Source of the DNA: Unio delphinus
Lineage: Eukaryota; Mollusca; Bivalvia; Unionida; Unionidae
Length of the DNA stretch: 64,000 nt
Direction: 5' to 3'
Assembly: GCA_029339505.1 (NCBI GenBank)
Contig: JAQISU010000069.1
Span: 8,939,001-9,003,000 of the forward strand
Both the position numbers and the translations under genes were made by a program. Below are positions 34,001-45,108 of this stretch, piece by piece (the stretch's first letter is position 1; each line of letters opens with the position of its first letter). The notes under the pieces were generated by a model that saw only the letters and a list, made by a program, of their open reading frames with translations, was not told the origin of the DNA and searched no databases.

Positions 34001-34170
34001 AGAAGGAAAGGAACATATTTAGATCTAAACAACTAAACATCTTTGCACCAAGTACATACCCGGAAGTAATTCAATTAAATAACACCAACCCCCAAAAATC
34101 AATTCAACACATAATATAATTACTAAGAACATCAGGGCTCCTTGAAAAAATATAATGCAAATAAGACTAT
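31050..34170 (+). mobile_element. I-type LINE with RNase H, 5'-truncated
   Basis: Starts in the linker after the endonuclease (VPWWNDEIKQTRQAKFRALN), then a stop at about 31,540, then a complete RT: SYRPISLTNNICKIMETIV, AVFIDLEKAFDLV, NGTPQGSVLSPTLFN, catalytic FADDSG. Frame breaks near 32,690 and 32,935. The RNase H region follows (YTAEFWAILESLKWLEENK, FMWIPSHIDIKGNDSADQL) and a zinc-like tail (HSINCFSC ... HHIFNNC). The first part of the RNase H domain, where the first catalytic Asp would lie, is missing around 33,365. RT then RNase H is the order of the I superfamily. The endonuclease is absent. Confidence 0.92.
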
Positions 34171-34561
34171 ATAATAAATAACACCCGTAAGGAATGCCCC
34201 CTGTTGGTCACATGGGTTCATTGGCCAATCAGGGGACAGGACCTGCAATTTGTATAATAACACAAAATAAAATAAACAATATCCATAAGGAATGCGAATG
34301 CATAGGACCTGAAGGGTTCCGTTACTTGAAAAGAGCCCACCTACACTACGCTGGGTATAACGCCCCGGATGGTACCTGTGCTAAACAAACCTAATAGGAT
34401 ACTTTAAAGATATTGAAATTTATAGACTATACAGATAAACGTTGAAATTTGCATTATAACAAAGTAAAGGACAAAACAGAAACAATAAACAAGTGTCTCC
34501 TTTTCCTCCTCCTCCGCTGCCTTACTCCAACACCAACAAATGACTAAAAGTGGAAACCATT

Positions 34562-34835
34562 TTTTACTAGTCATCATTCGGTGCCGTTGCACCTCTAGCT
34601 CTGCATCCTCCGATTGGTTGATAGGGTTGAGTGCGTGGCTGTTCTATTCCCACTCACCTAGGTCTTTCATTCATGTCGATAGCTCCTTATAGGGGTGCGG
34701 CATGACGACCAAATTAAATAGCATACTATGTATGCATAAACGCCCGTGGGGATGTGGCACCATTCCTTCCTCACGGGAAAATCTAAATCACTACCATATC
34801 AATTGGTAGTGTAAAATAGTGAACAAATGACCCTT
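34562..34835 (+). repeat. Structured repeat, copy 1
   Basis: Shares GGTGCC, CCGATTGGTTGATAGGG, TCTATTCCCACTCACCT, ATTCATG, CATGACG, CACCATTCCTTCC, CACGGGAAA and ATGACCCTTT, in this order, with copy 2 at 35,541. It folds into several short hairpins, including CCCGTGGGG with CCTCACGGG (34,743-34,777) and CACTACCA with TGGTAGTG (34,789-34,811). It is followed about 80 bp later by a short ORF starting ATGTGCTCAAGACT, similar to the ORF behind copy 2. Confidence 0.75.
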
Positions 34836-34913
34836 TGTGGCCGGTTTCACTTAAAACCATAATTCATTCATTCATTCAGTCTGGCAATCCATTGTTTGAC
34901 TCATCCTCCTACG

Positions 34914-35020
34914 AAGATGTGCTCAAGACTAACTAAGTTGAACGAAACTTACATTACTCTGAATCGGATCACACACAATCTAATGCCAAAGCCAGGGGGG
35001 ATAGAGAAAGTTAGATTAAC
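34914..35020 (+). pseudogene. Short remnant of the basic-protein gene family
   Basis: From ATG near 34,918 the frame gives SRLTKLNETYITLNRI and ends within about 35 codons. The start matches that of the ORF at 35,878 (SRLNKLKKLQ), and both follow a copy of the same structured repeat. It looks like a decayed paralogue. Function unknown. Confidence 0.4.
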
Positions 35021-35540
35021 ATAAGAACTCATATAAAAACTCTTCAAAGAGGAAATTCAAAGAGAAAATAAAAATGGACTGAGAAGTATAGACTTCAAAA
35101 ACAGCAGAGATAGCAGAGAGAACATCAGCAGCAACAACAGCAGCAGGAACAAGAGAGAAGTTTTGTCGACTGTCGTGTGGACACGAAAATGTTATCTTTC
35201 TCTTTCCGAAGAAGAAGGCCTTATTCAGACATATACATTTTTAGCTTAAAATGGTTAGGGACTTAATGTATGTACACCATGTACTTGTATTGTACGAAGT
35301 CAATTATTATGAAAATTCTACAACTTATAGAATTTGACTCAATTGCACTGGTGGCATACACGTTATTGGTGTTATTTTTTGTCCATTAGTATAACTGGAC
35401 TGAATTTGAAATACGTATGGCTAGGGCGTTCCAGGGCGTAAACGACATTCATCTACGCCATCGGTTGGCCGACGTCCGGGACTTTTTCCTTCTTTTCCTC
35501 GCTCTGAGCCCATCAACATAGCAATATGAGAAGACTACTT

Positions 35541-35825
35541 TTCTCTCGCTATTATTTGGTGCCATTGTACCTCCATTTGTAACAATATCACCGATTGGTT
35601 GATAGGGTGTATGTGTGTTGGGTCTATTCCCACTCACCTTACATTCATGTAATTAGCCACTTTTTAGTGTTATGACATGACGGCAAAATTAATTAGCGCA
35701 CCGTATGCGTTAAAAGCTAGTGGGGATGAGACACCATTCCTTCCCCACGGGAAACCGACCGCCATTAAAAATGGTGGTCTAAACTAATGATCACATGACC
35801 CTTTTGCAGCCGGCATCAATATAAT
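35541..35825 (+). repeat. Structured repeat, copy 2
   Basis: Diverged copy of 34,562-34,835. Hairpins at the same places have different but still pairing arms: GTGGGGA with TCCCCAC (35,720-35,748) and GACCGCCAT with ATGGTGGTC (35,757-35,779, one G-T pair). It lies about 50 bp before the start of the ORF at 35,878, so it acts as its promoter or 5' UTR. Confidence 0.75.
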
Positions 35826-35877
35826 TCAACTATCTATCTGTCTGGTTACTTATCGTTGGCACATCGACGTAAAGAAG

Positions 35878-36521
35878 ATGAGTAGACTGAACAAACTGAA
35901 GAAGCTTCAAATGAAAGAAGAAAAGGAGAAGAGAAGACCAATCTTGCCTCACCGCATGATGGCTAAAGCTACTTCTGGATATCAGACGGGGAATATGTGG
36001 TGGAAAAACTAAATAATGAATAGAAGTTTACGAACAGCCTGGATTTTGCAAAACAACTGAAAATAACCAGGGACCTCTTAGAAGGAATGCTGGAAGAAGA
36101 AGCCAAAAGGTTACGAGGCTGCATTAACCCGTGCTATGTTAGAGTGGGGACATTGAAGGAAGTGATATATATTGTCGAAAACATTAAGTGCGTTTTAGAT
36201 AACATCTTGACAGAGAGGCCCAATGTCCAAAATGGTTTGGACCAGCTCACGAAAACTGAAGAACTGATTGGAAAGGAGCTATTAGAAGACGTGAAGAAGA
36301 TACAAGATAACAGGAGTAAGGAGAGAAAGGAGAGAAAGAACAATGAAAGCAAAAAAAAAAAAAAGAAAGATAAATTTGAAAGATTAGATAACAATTGGAT
36401 CAAGATAAAACAGACGTTTAGATCAATGGGACATCCTGACTGGATTCCCGAGGACGAAAAAAAGAAAAAAAATGGAATCATTGGTAAAATCAAAAGCTGG
36501 TGGAACAACACTAGAAAATAA
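35878..36521 (+). pseudogene. Unrecognised basic coiled-coil protein, frame-broken
   Basis: ATG 35,878 gives SRLNKLKKLQMKEEKEKRRP and stops after about 44 codons. In another frame VEKLNNE, a TAG, and KFTNSLDFAKQLKITRDLL lead into an open stretch (36,087-36,521, 144 aa) with a Cys pair (CINPCY), a helical acidic part, a poly-Lys block coded by an A-rich run, and a Trp-rich end (GHPDWIPEDEKKK, KSWWNN). I do not recognise the family. The duplicated 5' repeat and the paralogue at 34,914 suggest a multicopy gene or the ORF of an unknown retroelement. Confidence 0.4.
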
Positions 36522-36611
36522 AAGAAAAAGGAGAAGTACCCAAAGGCCCTTTTCCGGGCCACTCATATTCCTCGAAAAAAATATTTGCTTTCATTGCCTC
36601 CATTTTCCCCT

Positions 36612-36900
36612 TGTCGCTAGACAGTCCCATATACAAATACAAATTATATTCCCTATGTTCAATTCCCCATGAGGCTATATAGTCCCATTATGCTCATTTC
36701 TCCTTGAGGCTATACAGTCCCACTATGCTCAATTCCCATTGAGGCTATATAGTCCTACTATGTTAAATTTCCCTTGAGGCTATATCTTCCCAAGCTGTTT
36801 TGACTGGATTTCCCATTGAGGCTATAAATCTTGCTGCCATATCGTCCCAAGCTGTTATTGACTGGACTTCCCATTGAGACTATATCGTCCCATATTACTA
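36612..36900. repeat. 35-bp minisatellite
   Basis: GAGGCTATATAGTCCCA-type units start at about 36,612, 36,671, 36,706, 36,741, 36,776, 36,818 and 36,876. The middle ones are 35 bp apart. The last two carry an extra insert with AAGCTGTT and GACTGGA. Confidence 0.85.
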
Positions 36901-39424
36901 CTTCTGATAGAATATATGAGACCCAACATAATTAACTTTCCTGTAATCATGGGAAAATGTTCACGGATCATGTCAGTTATTTTGTAATTAGACTAGAAAA
37001 CATATACTTTATCGTGTATATACATTTCTTACCTTATTATTGAAATAATAAGACTATTAAAAATAGTCTTGTTGTCTACATATAAATATTTAATTTCATT
37101 GAACACTTGTTTTGTCATAAAACTGTAACATCCATGCTGTATATCATAGGAAATAATTTTATCATACATTTTTCATGTAATCTTACATTATAAATGTATT
37201 CTGAACATTACTTAATATATCAAGTCCATTGAATGTTGTCTTGAATCTTGCGTGAATGTGTTTTCTGTTTACTGACCCTTTAATGAATATTCTGACCGAG
37301 AACTGACATTATCTTTAAACAAACAGTGCTTAATGTTAAAATATTGAGGTCTTAGTCAACTGTGTGCAACCATTATTGATACATTAGCTCTCCAGTTTAG
37401 CACAATGTTTCACAGGGTGTCCGCTATAAGCTTACCAAACTAATCCAATCTTCATTTAGTTGATGTAACATGTTATTCAAGCCTAATTAATTCAATATAA
37501 AGTACAGACAATTTAACATATAACTTTTAAGTCATCACTTTTATAATTAGTATTATTATTATTAGCATTTTTATTAGCATTATTATTGTTCTTATTATTA
37601 ATATTATTGTTATTTTTATTATTGATACTAATATTTATTATATGAAATAATGTATTTTTTTATATTTTATGGTATAACTCAGATATTGCATGTTTTTTAA
37701 TGAAGGTTGTTTGAAAATACTAAGATACAAAAAATACTAAGATGTTTATCTTTTCAAAAAGATGATTTTTCGCTAGTGATAATAATAATAGTACCTATAA
37801 TAATGTTAAAACAAATCATTAATAATAAATGCAAAAATAAATATTATCACATTCATGGTCAAGACAAGTTATATACAAACGAAATGGCAGCCACACCTTT
37901 CCAAAAGCCCATAAAGCCACACAGTCTGTACTTCAAAGAGATTTTGTTTTCAATGCTTAAACTAACAGTTGTATTAGCTGGTTTATAACATTGAAATTAA
38001 ATTGGAGTTTGTTTGGTTAGCCTGCACCTGACATCGTGTGTATATATAGTTTACTAAAGTTACATAGCTTGTTGTAGGATTCGTGACGTTCTTGACTTCT
38101 TCTATGACATTGATACATTTAGCACGGTTACATTGAAGGTTAGGTCAGTACTCGGTCAGAATATTTATCAAGGAGAGTATGTAGCAGACGTCACGAATTA
38201 AGTATAGTTGGGTAAAAATAAAATGTAACTGTAACCAAAGTTTGTGGGATTTTCAATAATATTTAGCAACGAGGTTTTATATTAAAAAAATCAGTGAAAA
38301 TATATACCTAGGGAGTTAAAACAAGATGTTGCATTGTATTAATATTTTTATTTGAAGCTAAGGAAAAAAAAACATTCAATATTATTTTTGTAAATATTTC
38401 CCATGATGATATATCCTCTCACACACACACATGCATACACTAATACAACAATAATAACAACATCTTACTAGTTGAATTCAATGCAGTTAGAGTGCGTGTG
38501 TGGAGCCTTAACCGAGAAGGAAACACGCATACTGTAATGTTGACATTTAATGGAGTTGAAAGTTAGTAATCATGACAAATATGTACTATTAACGTTGAAA
38601 TTGATAATAACATTCTACAATATTACTAGAAGCAGTTGTTGTATCAGGATGCCTATGAAGCTATAGAGTTTTGTCGACTGCAACTGCACATTCCACACTA
38701 ACTATAGACCAAATGCTGTATACAAAATATCGTTAGAACTTCGTTTTTTTTTGTATAATGAAAACACCAGACAAAGATGGACGAACATTTGACAATTTAT
38801 TTTTTTTAAAAATCAGACCCGTACATTTGACGTAGACTTGCCTACAACAAAACCAACATCACCAGCAATAGTACCTACCATTAAAACACTAGGACTGTCA
38901 AAACATAACCTATAAATACAATTTACATTATGACATATTCGGTGATGATCCTAAAAGAAATATCAAGCATTTATTTAATGTAGTTGATTGCATATAATTC
39001 CTTTTAAAAAAAAAATTCCGTTTTAGTGATCATGCAATGTAACATCAATGCAGCGAAAAACAACAATCACATTATTTAATAGCTAGTATAATATCATTAC
39101 CAGTTATTAGTTATAAAGCATCTTTGGCGTTATATGTGTAGAACGTTCTAGAACTGGCTACAATGAGAAAAGTATGTTCCACTCATCTTATATCCCTGAT
39201 GCAAACGACCATTCAGTTTAATGGGTTAGCCTCATCATAACCGGCCATTTCAGCCCTTAGATAACTAGTGCGGTTTTCGATGGACGAACTAAACACACAG
39301 TGACAACGAAAAAGGTATTACCCGCGATATTTCTGTACATACTGTCGTAGTACAATTGTATTTTGTAGCTTCTAACTATATAAATATTGTATTTATATCA
39401 CATACGAAAATATATATTGGCACT
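36901..39424. other. No gene seen
   Basis: AT-rich DNA with an (ATT)n-like tract at about 37,545-37,640. The ORF at 37,707-37,988 has no coding signature. No repeat family recognised. Confidence 0.5.
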
Positions 39425-39735
39425 TTAAATTGAGTTAGATATGGTCCTGGCCACTGAGTTTTGAATGAATGAACTACTCACGCCCCAGCGATTGTGTCCG
39501 CTGCTAAATGTAGTGCTACTATTTGTCTTCCTATTCTTAAACACTTGTGCAAACGGAAAAGTGGATTGTGTTTCTTTTCAGTTGTATTTGTTATTCACGT
39601 TCATTAAAAGAGTATATGACCCACTCATGACTTAAGCATAAAATGGCTCATACGAAGGAAATAGGAAATAGTGCACTGCAAACATGGTTAGGTTCTTATA
39701 CACTGAGCCTGTACAATCAGTTACTAATGTACTGA
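39425..39735 (+). repeat. Left member of a diverged direct repeat flanking element C
   Basis: Contains GAATGAATGAACTACTCAC and, about 220 bp later, TAGTGCACTGCAAACATGGT with ACACTGAGCCTGTAC. The same two anchors recur in the same order at 43,840-44,065. The rest has diverged or differs in length. Confidence 0.4.
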
Positions 39736-39980
39736 CGTATGAAAATTAGCGTGTAATATACATTAAATGAAATGGCTCATTATTCTGCTTTAATTAACAT
39801 TTATAAAGACTGTACAATTCTCTCTCTCTCCCAATCTCTTTATCTTGCATGATTGACTTTTTCTCTTCTCATTTAGACGGATTCACTAGCATAGGGCAAA
39901 CGACATCGTCGTATGACAAAAGCAAAAGGCCACAGCTCTCGTATTTTCATTGATGATTTCTATTTTCTAGCTATGAGAAT

Positions 39981-39984
<4 letters not shown>

Positions 39985-40017
<33 letters not shown>

Positions 40018-40022
40018 CAGAG

Positions 40023-40055
<33 letters not shown>
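39985..40055. repeat. (GA)n microsatellite
   Basis: Imperfect GA repeat with GACA interruptions, about 70 bp. Confidence 0.95.
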
Positions 40056-40056
<1 letters not shown>

Positions 40057-40379
40057 TAAAACATTTAAGCTATTTAAGTTCATAGAATATGTTATATGTT
40101 TAAACGCTTAAAATGGCAAAAGGTTTTATATCAGCCAGCAATATCAATAATCAAAACATTCAAAGTAACACAGTAAGATGGTAACATTTATACATAAATC
40201 TCCAAAATCAATGGGATATGTAAATGGAGAATGATAATGAAGACAGATGAAGAGACTTTTAAAACAAGGGCTGGTATTTACATTACATATCAATGCTCTA
40301 AGCGATGACAGTTTTTCTTAAATATTTAAATCATTAATCACGAACACAAAACACAACTACAAAAACTATGGCGATACTT

Positions 40380-40790
40380 CCAAGAATTTCTTTTTGACAT
40401 AACGACGGTATCGTATCAAAATTCTTGCGGGCTGCATGTATTGATTGTAATATGTTTCCTCATACGTCTCAGCATGTATAGATGTTACAGGTGTCGCAAT
40501 TTTTGTATACATTCCTGTGTGACCACGTTCGGTGTTCTCACTTTGAGTGATAGCTTGAATGTTATCTAAGGAGTTAGATTTTGTTTTGGATCTGCGTCAA
40601 TGTTGTCAATCACAAGGCCATCTTTGACCACCATAAAGAAACATTCAAAAACTATCCAATAACAATGTTTTTTTCTTCCAACACTAAACACTAAACATTT
40701 AAATACCCTGATTATTGTCAAACCCTACTAGTATTTGCAACCGGCAGTTTTTACTATACCACCACGAGGCGGTTCTTGATTATTTTTTTA
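40380..40790 (-). pseudogene. HNH endonuclease remnant of element C
   Basis: On the minus strand the segment AITQSENTERGHTGMYTK matches the region just after the HNH core of the intact gene at 3,083-3,616. Upstream matches to the HNH core and the N-terminal module are recognisable between about 40,560 and 40,740, but with shifts and small deletions. The C-terminal part differs and ends in a basic stretch (RYRRYVKKKF). Not functional. Confidence 0.7.
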
Positions 40791-40804
40791 ATTTTTTTTG
40801 TGTT

Positions 40805-41030
40805 AAGTATCTAGTAATATAGTCCGTGGGTGTTCGTATGATTTTGTCAGGGACGCTGTAAACATGATTATTTATTCTTCTATTATAATACCGTTTAAGC
40901 TCTCTGTGTCGCTTACCACCACACTGGAGGCACATTTGTATTTCCTGGTACTCCAACGGAGCATCGTATACAAGGTTTCAGATCAAAGCTTCCTCGTCGT
41001 ACATTCTGTGAGTGATATTCACAGAATTCG
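40805..41030 (-). pseudogene. Zinc protein remnant of element C
   Basis: The minus strand codes EFCEYHSQNVRRGSFDLKPC followed by IRC, then, after a frameshift, CLQCGGKRHRELKRYYNRR and DKIIRTP. This is the C-terminal two thirds of the zinc protein of element A. The N-terminal part with its first Cys pair is lost exactly at the deletion junction. Confidence 0.75.
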
Positions 41031-41069
41031 TTTAAATAAAAAAGAAAGAAAAGTTCGTAGCCCTTCCAG

Positions 41070-41364
41070 TGCCGTTATGTTATCAATCAGTGAATTCACA
41101 AAGACAGAATATTAAAGTTGATATACCTGGAAAACAAAACAACAAATTCTAGTGTTCAGTGAAATTGTTTTGGTCGATAACAGTGTTGTTGAAGATACAT
41201 TGCGCGCTGATAAATCTCCCTGGACGCTAGAATACGCAATGACGATACACTCATCTCAGGCGTTAACCATCTTTGACACAGTTGTATGGATCGTAGATAA
41301 TCGCATCGAGTGGTTGAATTTAGTTTATCTCGTAGTATCACGAATTAGAAAAAAATCAACTTAG
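41070..41364 (+). pseudogene. Helicase C-terminal remnant of element C
   Basis: Codes LVDNSVVEDTLRADKSPWTL, then TIHSSQALTIFDTVVWIVDN and LVYLVVSRIRKK, matching motifs V and VI of the PolB-helicase fusion in element A (about 7,100-7,430). Two motif residues differ (HSSQA instead of HSSQG). Where element A has an in-frame TGA at 7,364, this copy has a Trp codon. Confidence 0.8.
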
Positions 41365-41434
41365 TATAACCGTTTTAGATTATAATGCCACCACATCAGT
41401 GATATTTTCAGGGATGATATAAGGAAAATAACAC

Positions 41435-41648
41435 TCTTGTGGAGTTGCAATAAAGCGTAAACAACATATTAATCACTGCACGAGCTGTAATTGTTTAATG
41501 CAATGGGCCATGTCTAAAGATAAGGATTAATATAAATATCCACGACAATTTACTGCAGACAGAATTAAAACAGCAGTCTTGGTCATATAGGAATAAATGT
41601 GATGCTGACCTGTTAAGAGTGTAACAGACGAAGAGGTGTTAATTAAGT
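41435..41648 (+). pseudogene. HNH tail of the polymerase fusion, remnant
   Basis: Codes HCTSCNCLMQWAMSKDKD and, after stops and shifts, parts matching the YPRQFTADRI region and the final Cys pair before the Arg-rich end. It corresponds to 7,575-7,737 of element A. Confidence 0.7.
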
Positions 41649-42260
41649 GATTGTGGAGGTAATTTTGTATCCTCGGGTATCACTTGTAACTGTTCACGTG
41701 AAAATCCACGCTGAGGAGCAGTTGAATCTAATCTATAGATTGCGGGTCTACCCGTGGATCTTGTTATGTTAGATATTTTATGTGCGATACCACTCCAAAA
41801 AGGACGAGTAGCTATTTTTAACCACCTTCAAGTTCACATGGTTCATTAGAAACTGTTACAGTAACATTACCGAGTATTTATATCCTGAAAAATCGTTTGT
41901 AAAACCGTTATATTTTTTATGATCGCGTTAATAGGCTTTATATTGATTGTTCGAGTAATTTCATTATTTAACGCAACTATCACACTTACTAACCTTGCAA
42001 ACCATTCAGGAAATATCTTGTCTTGAATAAATTCCTTCGCGTATTGATATTCGAATAAGCGATTAGCAAGTATTCGATTAAATCTTTCAACAATTGCCTG
42101 AATGCTGTGTATTGCAGTATGTCCTCGTCTGTTGGTGATATTATGTTGCTTCATTAACGATAACACTACACCCTGAAATTTCTTGCCATGATCAACCTGT
42201 AATAGATTTAACCACTGTAAAGGTCTTTGTAGATATATGTTTAAACGCTTTTGTCATCAA
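41645..42260 (-). pseudogene. Integrase remnant of element C
   Basis: The minus strand has LLQVDHGKKFQGVVLSLMKQ (second catalytic Asp), QAIVERFNRILANRLFEYQY (catalytic Glu) and LNNEITRTINIKPINAI, closely matching the integrase of element A. The match starts near AFKHIYLQRPLQW and fades out upstream of about 42,260, so the N-terminal domain and the first Asp are lost. Several shifts interrupt the C-terminal part. Confidence 0.85.
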
Positions 42261-43819
42261 ATCACGTCATTTTGTCGTTCAATCATTCTCGTGACATCCA
42301 AGACAAGTTGACATCATCCCGCATTTGTGACATAATCAACCTTAACAATTGTGTATGTAGGTGAACAATAGGAATTCATACTATATAGGTCTTGAGTCCT
42401 TTCGTCCGTGTCTGCAAGTTCTTAAATATCCTAACAAATAAGATTAACTTCTTTAATTGCAAATTGTTCTTTTGTATCAATAAATCTGAATACTTCAAAG
42501 TGTTTCCTAATATATATTTAGTCTACACTCTCTGAAAACAACCAAACCCTAAGCGGTAATGACATTCATGACCAAAAATATTGCTATGACTATTAATCGA
42601 TTTTTTTTTTAAAAATTAAATTATAAACTACTTTGAAACATTTAAACATGTGGTTTGACACTCTAAATTACAGAAGGGCAAATATAATGTGTCAAACATA
42701 GCCTTCCAGTCAGCTGTATATTTTAAAATTGAAAAAGTTTTTTGTCGACTAATTCACTACAGCAGGGTAGTCAATATTGCTCATCGCTAGGGTTCACTGC
42801 CATCTCACCTCTGTCAGCGCAGCGTGAGTTCGTGTCATGGGCTGGGCCGATGTGGATGTAACCGAAAGCTTGCCAGTAGCTACTCGTGCGACGGTGGTCT
42901 TTTTGTGTTTGTTTTGGGGGTGTGTGTTTCTGAAACAAATATCTGTACTGACGGCTATAACGTCAAACCGTATAAAAACAACGATATATAATATCAGAAA
43001 ACAAAACCTGCTTGTGTCAATCGCCGAGCCTAATTTAAATGGAATATTATTCTAGCTGCAGTGAACTTCATCTCATAGTTTATATGGTATTTATTTGACA
43101 TGCTGTTCTGTAAACAAAGAAACATTTACTGCAATTGAGACGATATTAAGATGTAACTAAGATGTCTAAAACAAATATTTAAACGCATGAACCAACATAA
43201 ACGAGACGTAGCAAGTTGAATACAATCTCATCTTAAGTTGCCTCGTATTTTTAAAAGAGTTCCTACAGTTTGCAAGTTTTCTCCTTTACTAATACTGCTG
43301 TAGCTTATTCTAAGATGGAAAATGTGCTATTGGTTTAACCGTCTTAACAGAGTTTGTAAACATGCAATGCATATGTTGTTTAGTATAAGGTTGGAAGTGC
43401 ACCTTTCTGTCTCTTACTGTGCATATATGATATTTTTTTATGTTTCTAATGTACAGGTTGGGTAAGAAGAAAAAAATATATTGATATTGAATTTTACCAT
43501 AGTTCGTGTATAATAACTTTTATTGTCAAGTGCATTATTATAGAGTACGTTTTTTTGCATCAACACACGAACAAATATTTCCCTATCAAAAATTTACATA
43601 CTAATACACATCCGCCAAGCTTTGATAATGTAGGCATTTATTTAGTTTACTAAAGTATCTGCATACCTAGCCGTGTTTCATATATGATAAGGGAAAAATG
43701 AAAACAATGAAAAAAAACGTTAGCATAGTTGTTAATTTATAATGTATGATGTCGGGTGTAACCGGATATTGTGACGCTTGATTTTACAGACAGGAAGTAC
43801 AGTGGGACACACAATTGAA
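42261..43819. other. No gene seen
   Basis: Non-coding DNA. 42,261-42,480 may include a strongly decayed piece of integrase. 42,780-42,920 is GC-richer with a short ORF (42,837-43,055) that I cannot support as a gene. Confidence 0.4.
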
Positions 43820-44065
43820 ATTGGGTAAATTCTTCATTGACTAAGTGAATGAACTTCTCACATCCCTACGTAAGTGTCAGCTTCAAAATGTGGTTCAACG
43901 ATGTTTTTTCTTGTCCATAATTACATATGATTTTACATTTAATGAATCAGAATAAGAAATATTTATGATATAGACATAAAGTATGGTTTGTTACGAAGTA
44001 CGTAGTGCACTGCAAATACGGTTAACTTTGTGTACACTGAACTTGTACTGTGTGCGAACAAAGCA
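43820..44065 (+). repeat. Right member of the direct repeat flanking element C
   Basis: Contains AGTGAATGAACTTCTCAC and TAGTGCACTGCAAATACGGT with TACACTGAACTTGTACT, in the same order as at 39,425-39,735. It lies just upstream of the predicted promoter at 44,232, so the repeat may be a duplicated piece of a host upstream region. Confidence 0.4.
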
Positions 44066-44231
44066 AACCCAATCAGGTCAGGAAACTAGATAAAATTTCT
44101 GCATTACACATATTGGTCGATTCCAAAGATAAGGACTGAGAAAAAAAAAAAGAATGACAAATGTACACATAAATGTTACAGCTAGATATTCAAATAAGTT
44201 TACAGAATATGTTCGTGTTTCTGAGAAGTTA

Positions 44232-44354
44232 CGTCATGTAGAACATGACGCTGATGTGTTACATCTGTGATAAGTAGCGTTATGCAATTACTCACCTGAC
44301 CTAGGTTACACGAATAATTCACAGCTTAGTGACGTCATTATTTGACTATATATT
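44232..44354 (+). promoter_or_regulatory. Candidate host promoter: dyad, CRE and TATA box
   Basis: CGTCATGT (44,232-44,239) and ACATGACG (44,243-44,250) form a perfect dyad. TGACGTCA, a consensus cAMP-response element, is at 44,330-44,337. TATATATT follows at 44,347-44,354. Transcription would start near 44,378. A donor-like AGG/GTAAAT lies at 44,436, and the next good acceptor precedes the Cys-rich exon at 48,118. Confidence 0.5.
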
Positions 44355-44377
44355 GCCTTAGTCACTGATATAAAGAA

Positions 44378-44436
44378 TAGATGTTGAACGATAAAGGAGT
44401 TGGTGATATTGTTCTGAAGATTCAATTCAAGCCAGG
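44378..44436 (+). other. Candidate non-coding first exon
   Basis: Sequence between the predicted start about 25 bp after the TATA box and the donor GCCAGG/GTAAAT. No ATG-led ORF fits, so it would be 5' UTR of the gene with its coding exon at 48,118-48,568. Confidence 0.35.
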
Positions 44437-45024
44437 GTAAATATTTTTTTTATATGTAAGTGTTCACTTTAAAAGCAATACTTCAGCAGATATTCATGCT
44501 TTTAAAACACTGTTGTGCAGGTCAACTTCAAATGATTTAATAACAAGCTAGCAAGATGTTAAAATAATCAAATCCATTACTTGTGAGCACCAATAAGGTT
44601 ATAATATAATCGTTAAGAAACTATAGTTTTTTTGCTTACTTCGAAGTAATTTTACTATTTTTTGATCCGCAAATATGTCAATATGTGTGGCAAGTAATTT
44701 ATTTCCAGCTAAATATAGAAAATGTATGGTAGATAATAGGTTAGCTGGCATTGTTTTGTAATTTTAAATGATCAACCATTTGTATTGTCTTTCAACAGTA
44801 ATATATTTTCTTTTTACAAAGTATCAATTTTACAAATGGTTGACTTTGACAATTTCTATAAAGGTCTTTATACCATGTTATTGCTGATATACGCTGTAAT
44901 TCAATGAGTTATGTCAAAACAAAAATGGCACCAATTCCCAAACTAATTAGTAGATGTTACATCTTGAAATAAGAAAGTAATTTTTGACAGGATTTCTATA
45001 ATCTTGACAGGTATATGCATACAT

Positions 45025-45108
45025 AGACATATACATACATACATACATACATACATACATACATACATACATACATACATACATACATACATACATACAT
45101 ACATACTT
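45025..45108. repeat. (ACAT)n microsatellite
   Basis: About 20 tandem ACAT tetranucleotides. Confidence 0.97.

Larger units (their letters stand above)
40370..42260. mobile_element. Element C: internally deleted copy of the A family
   Basis: Gene order and sequence follow element A: HNH (minus), zinc protein (minus), end of helicase plus HNH tail (plus), integrase (minus). Everything between the middle of the zinc gene and the last third of the helicase is missing, corresponding to about 3,935-7,100 of A. The junction lies at about 41,030-41,070. The capsid side, the PLA2-like gene and the ATPase are also absent. All remaining genes are broken. Confidence 0.85.
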
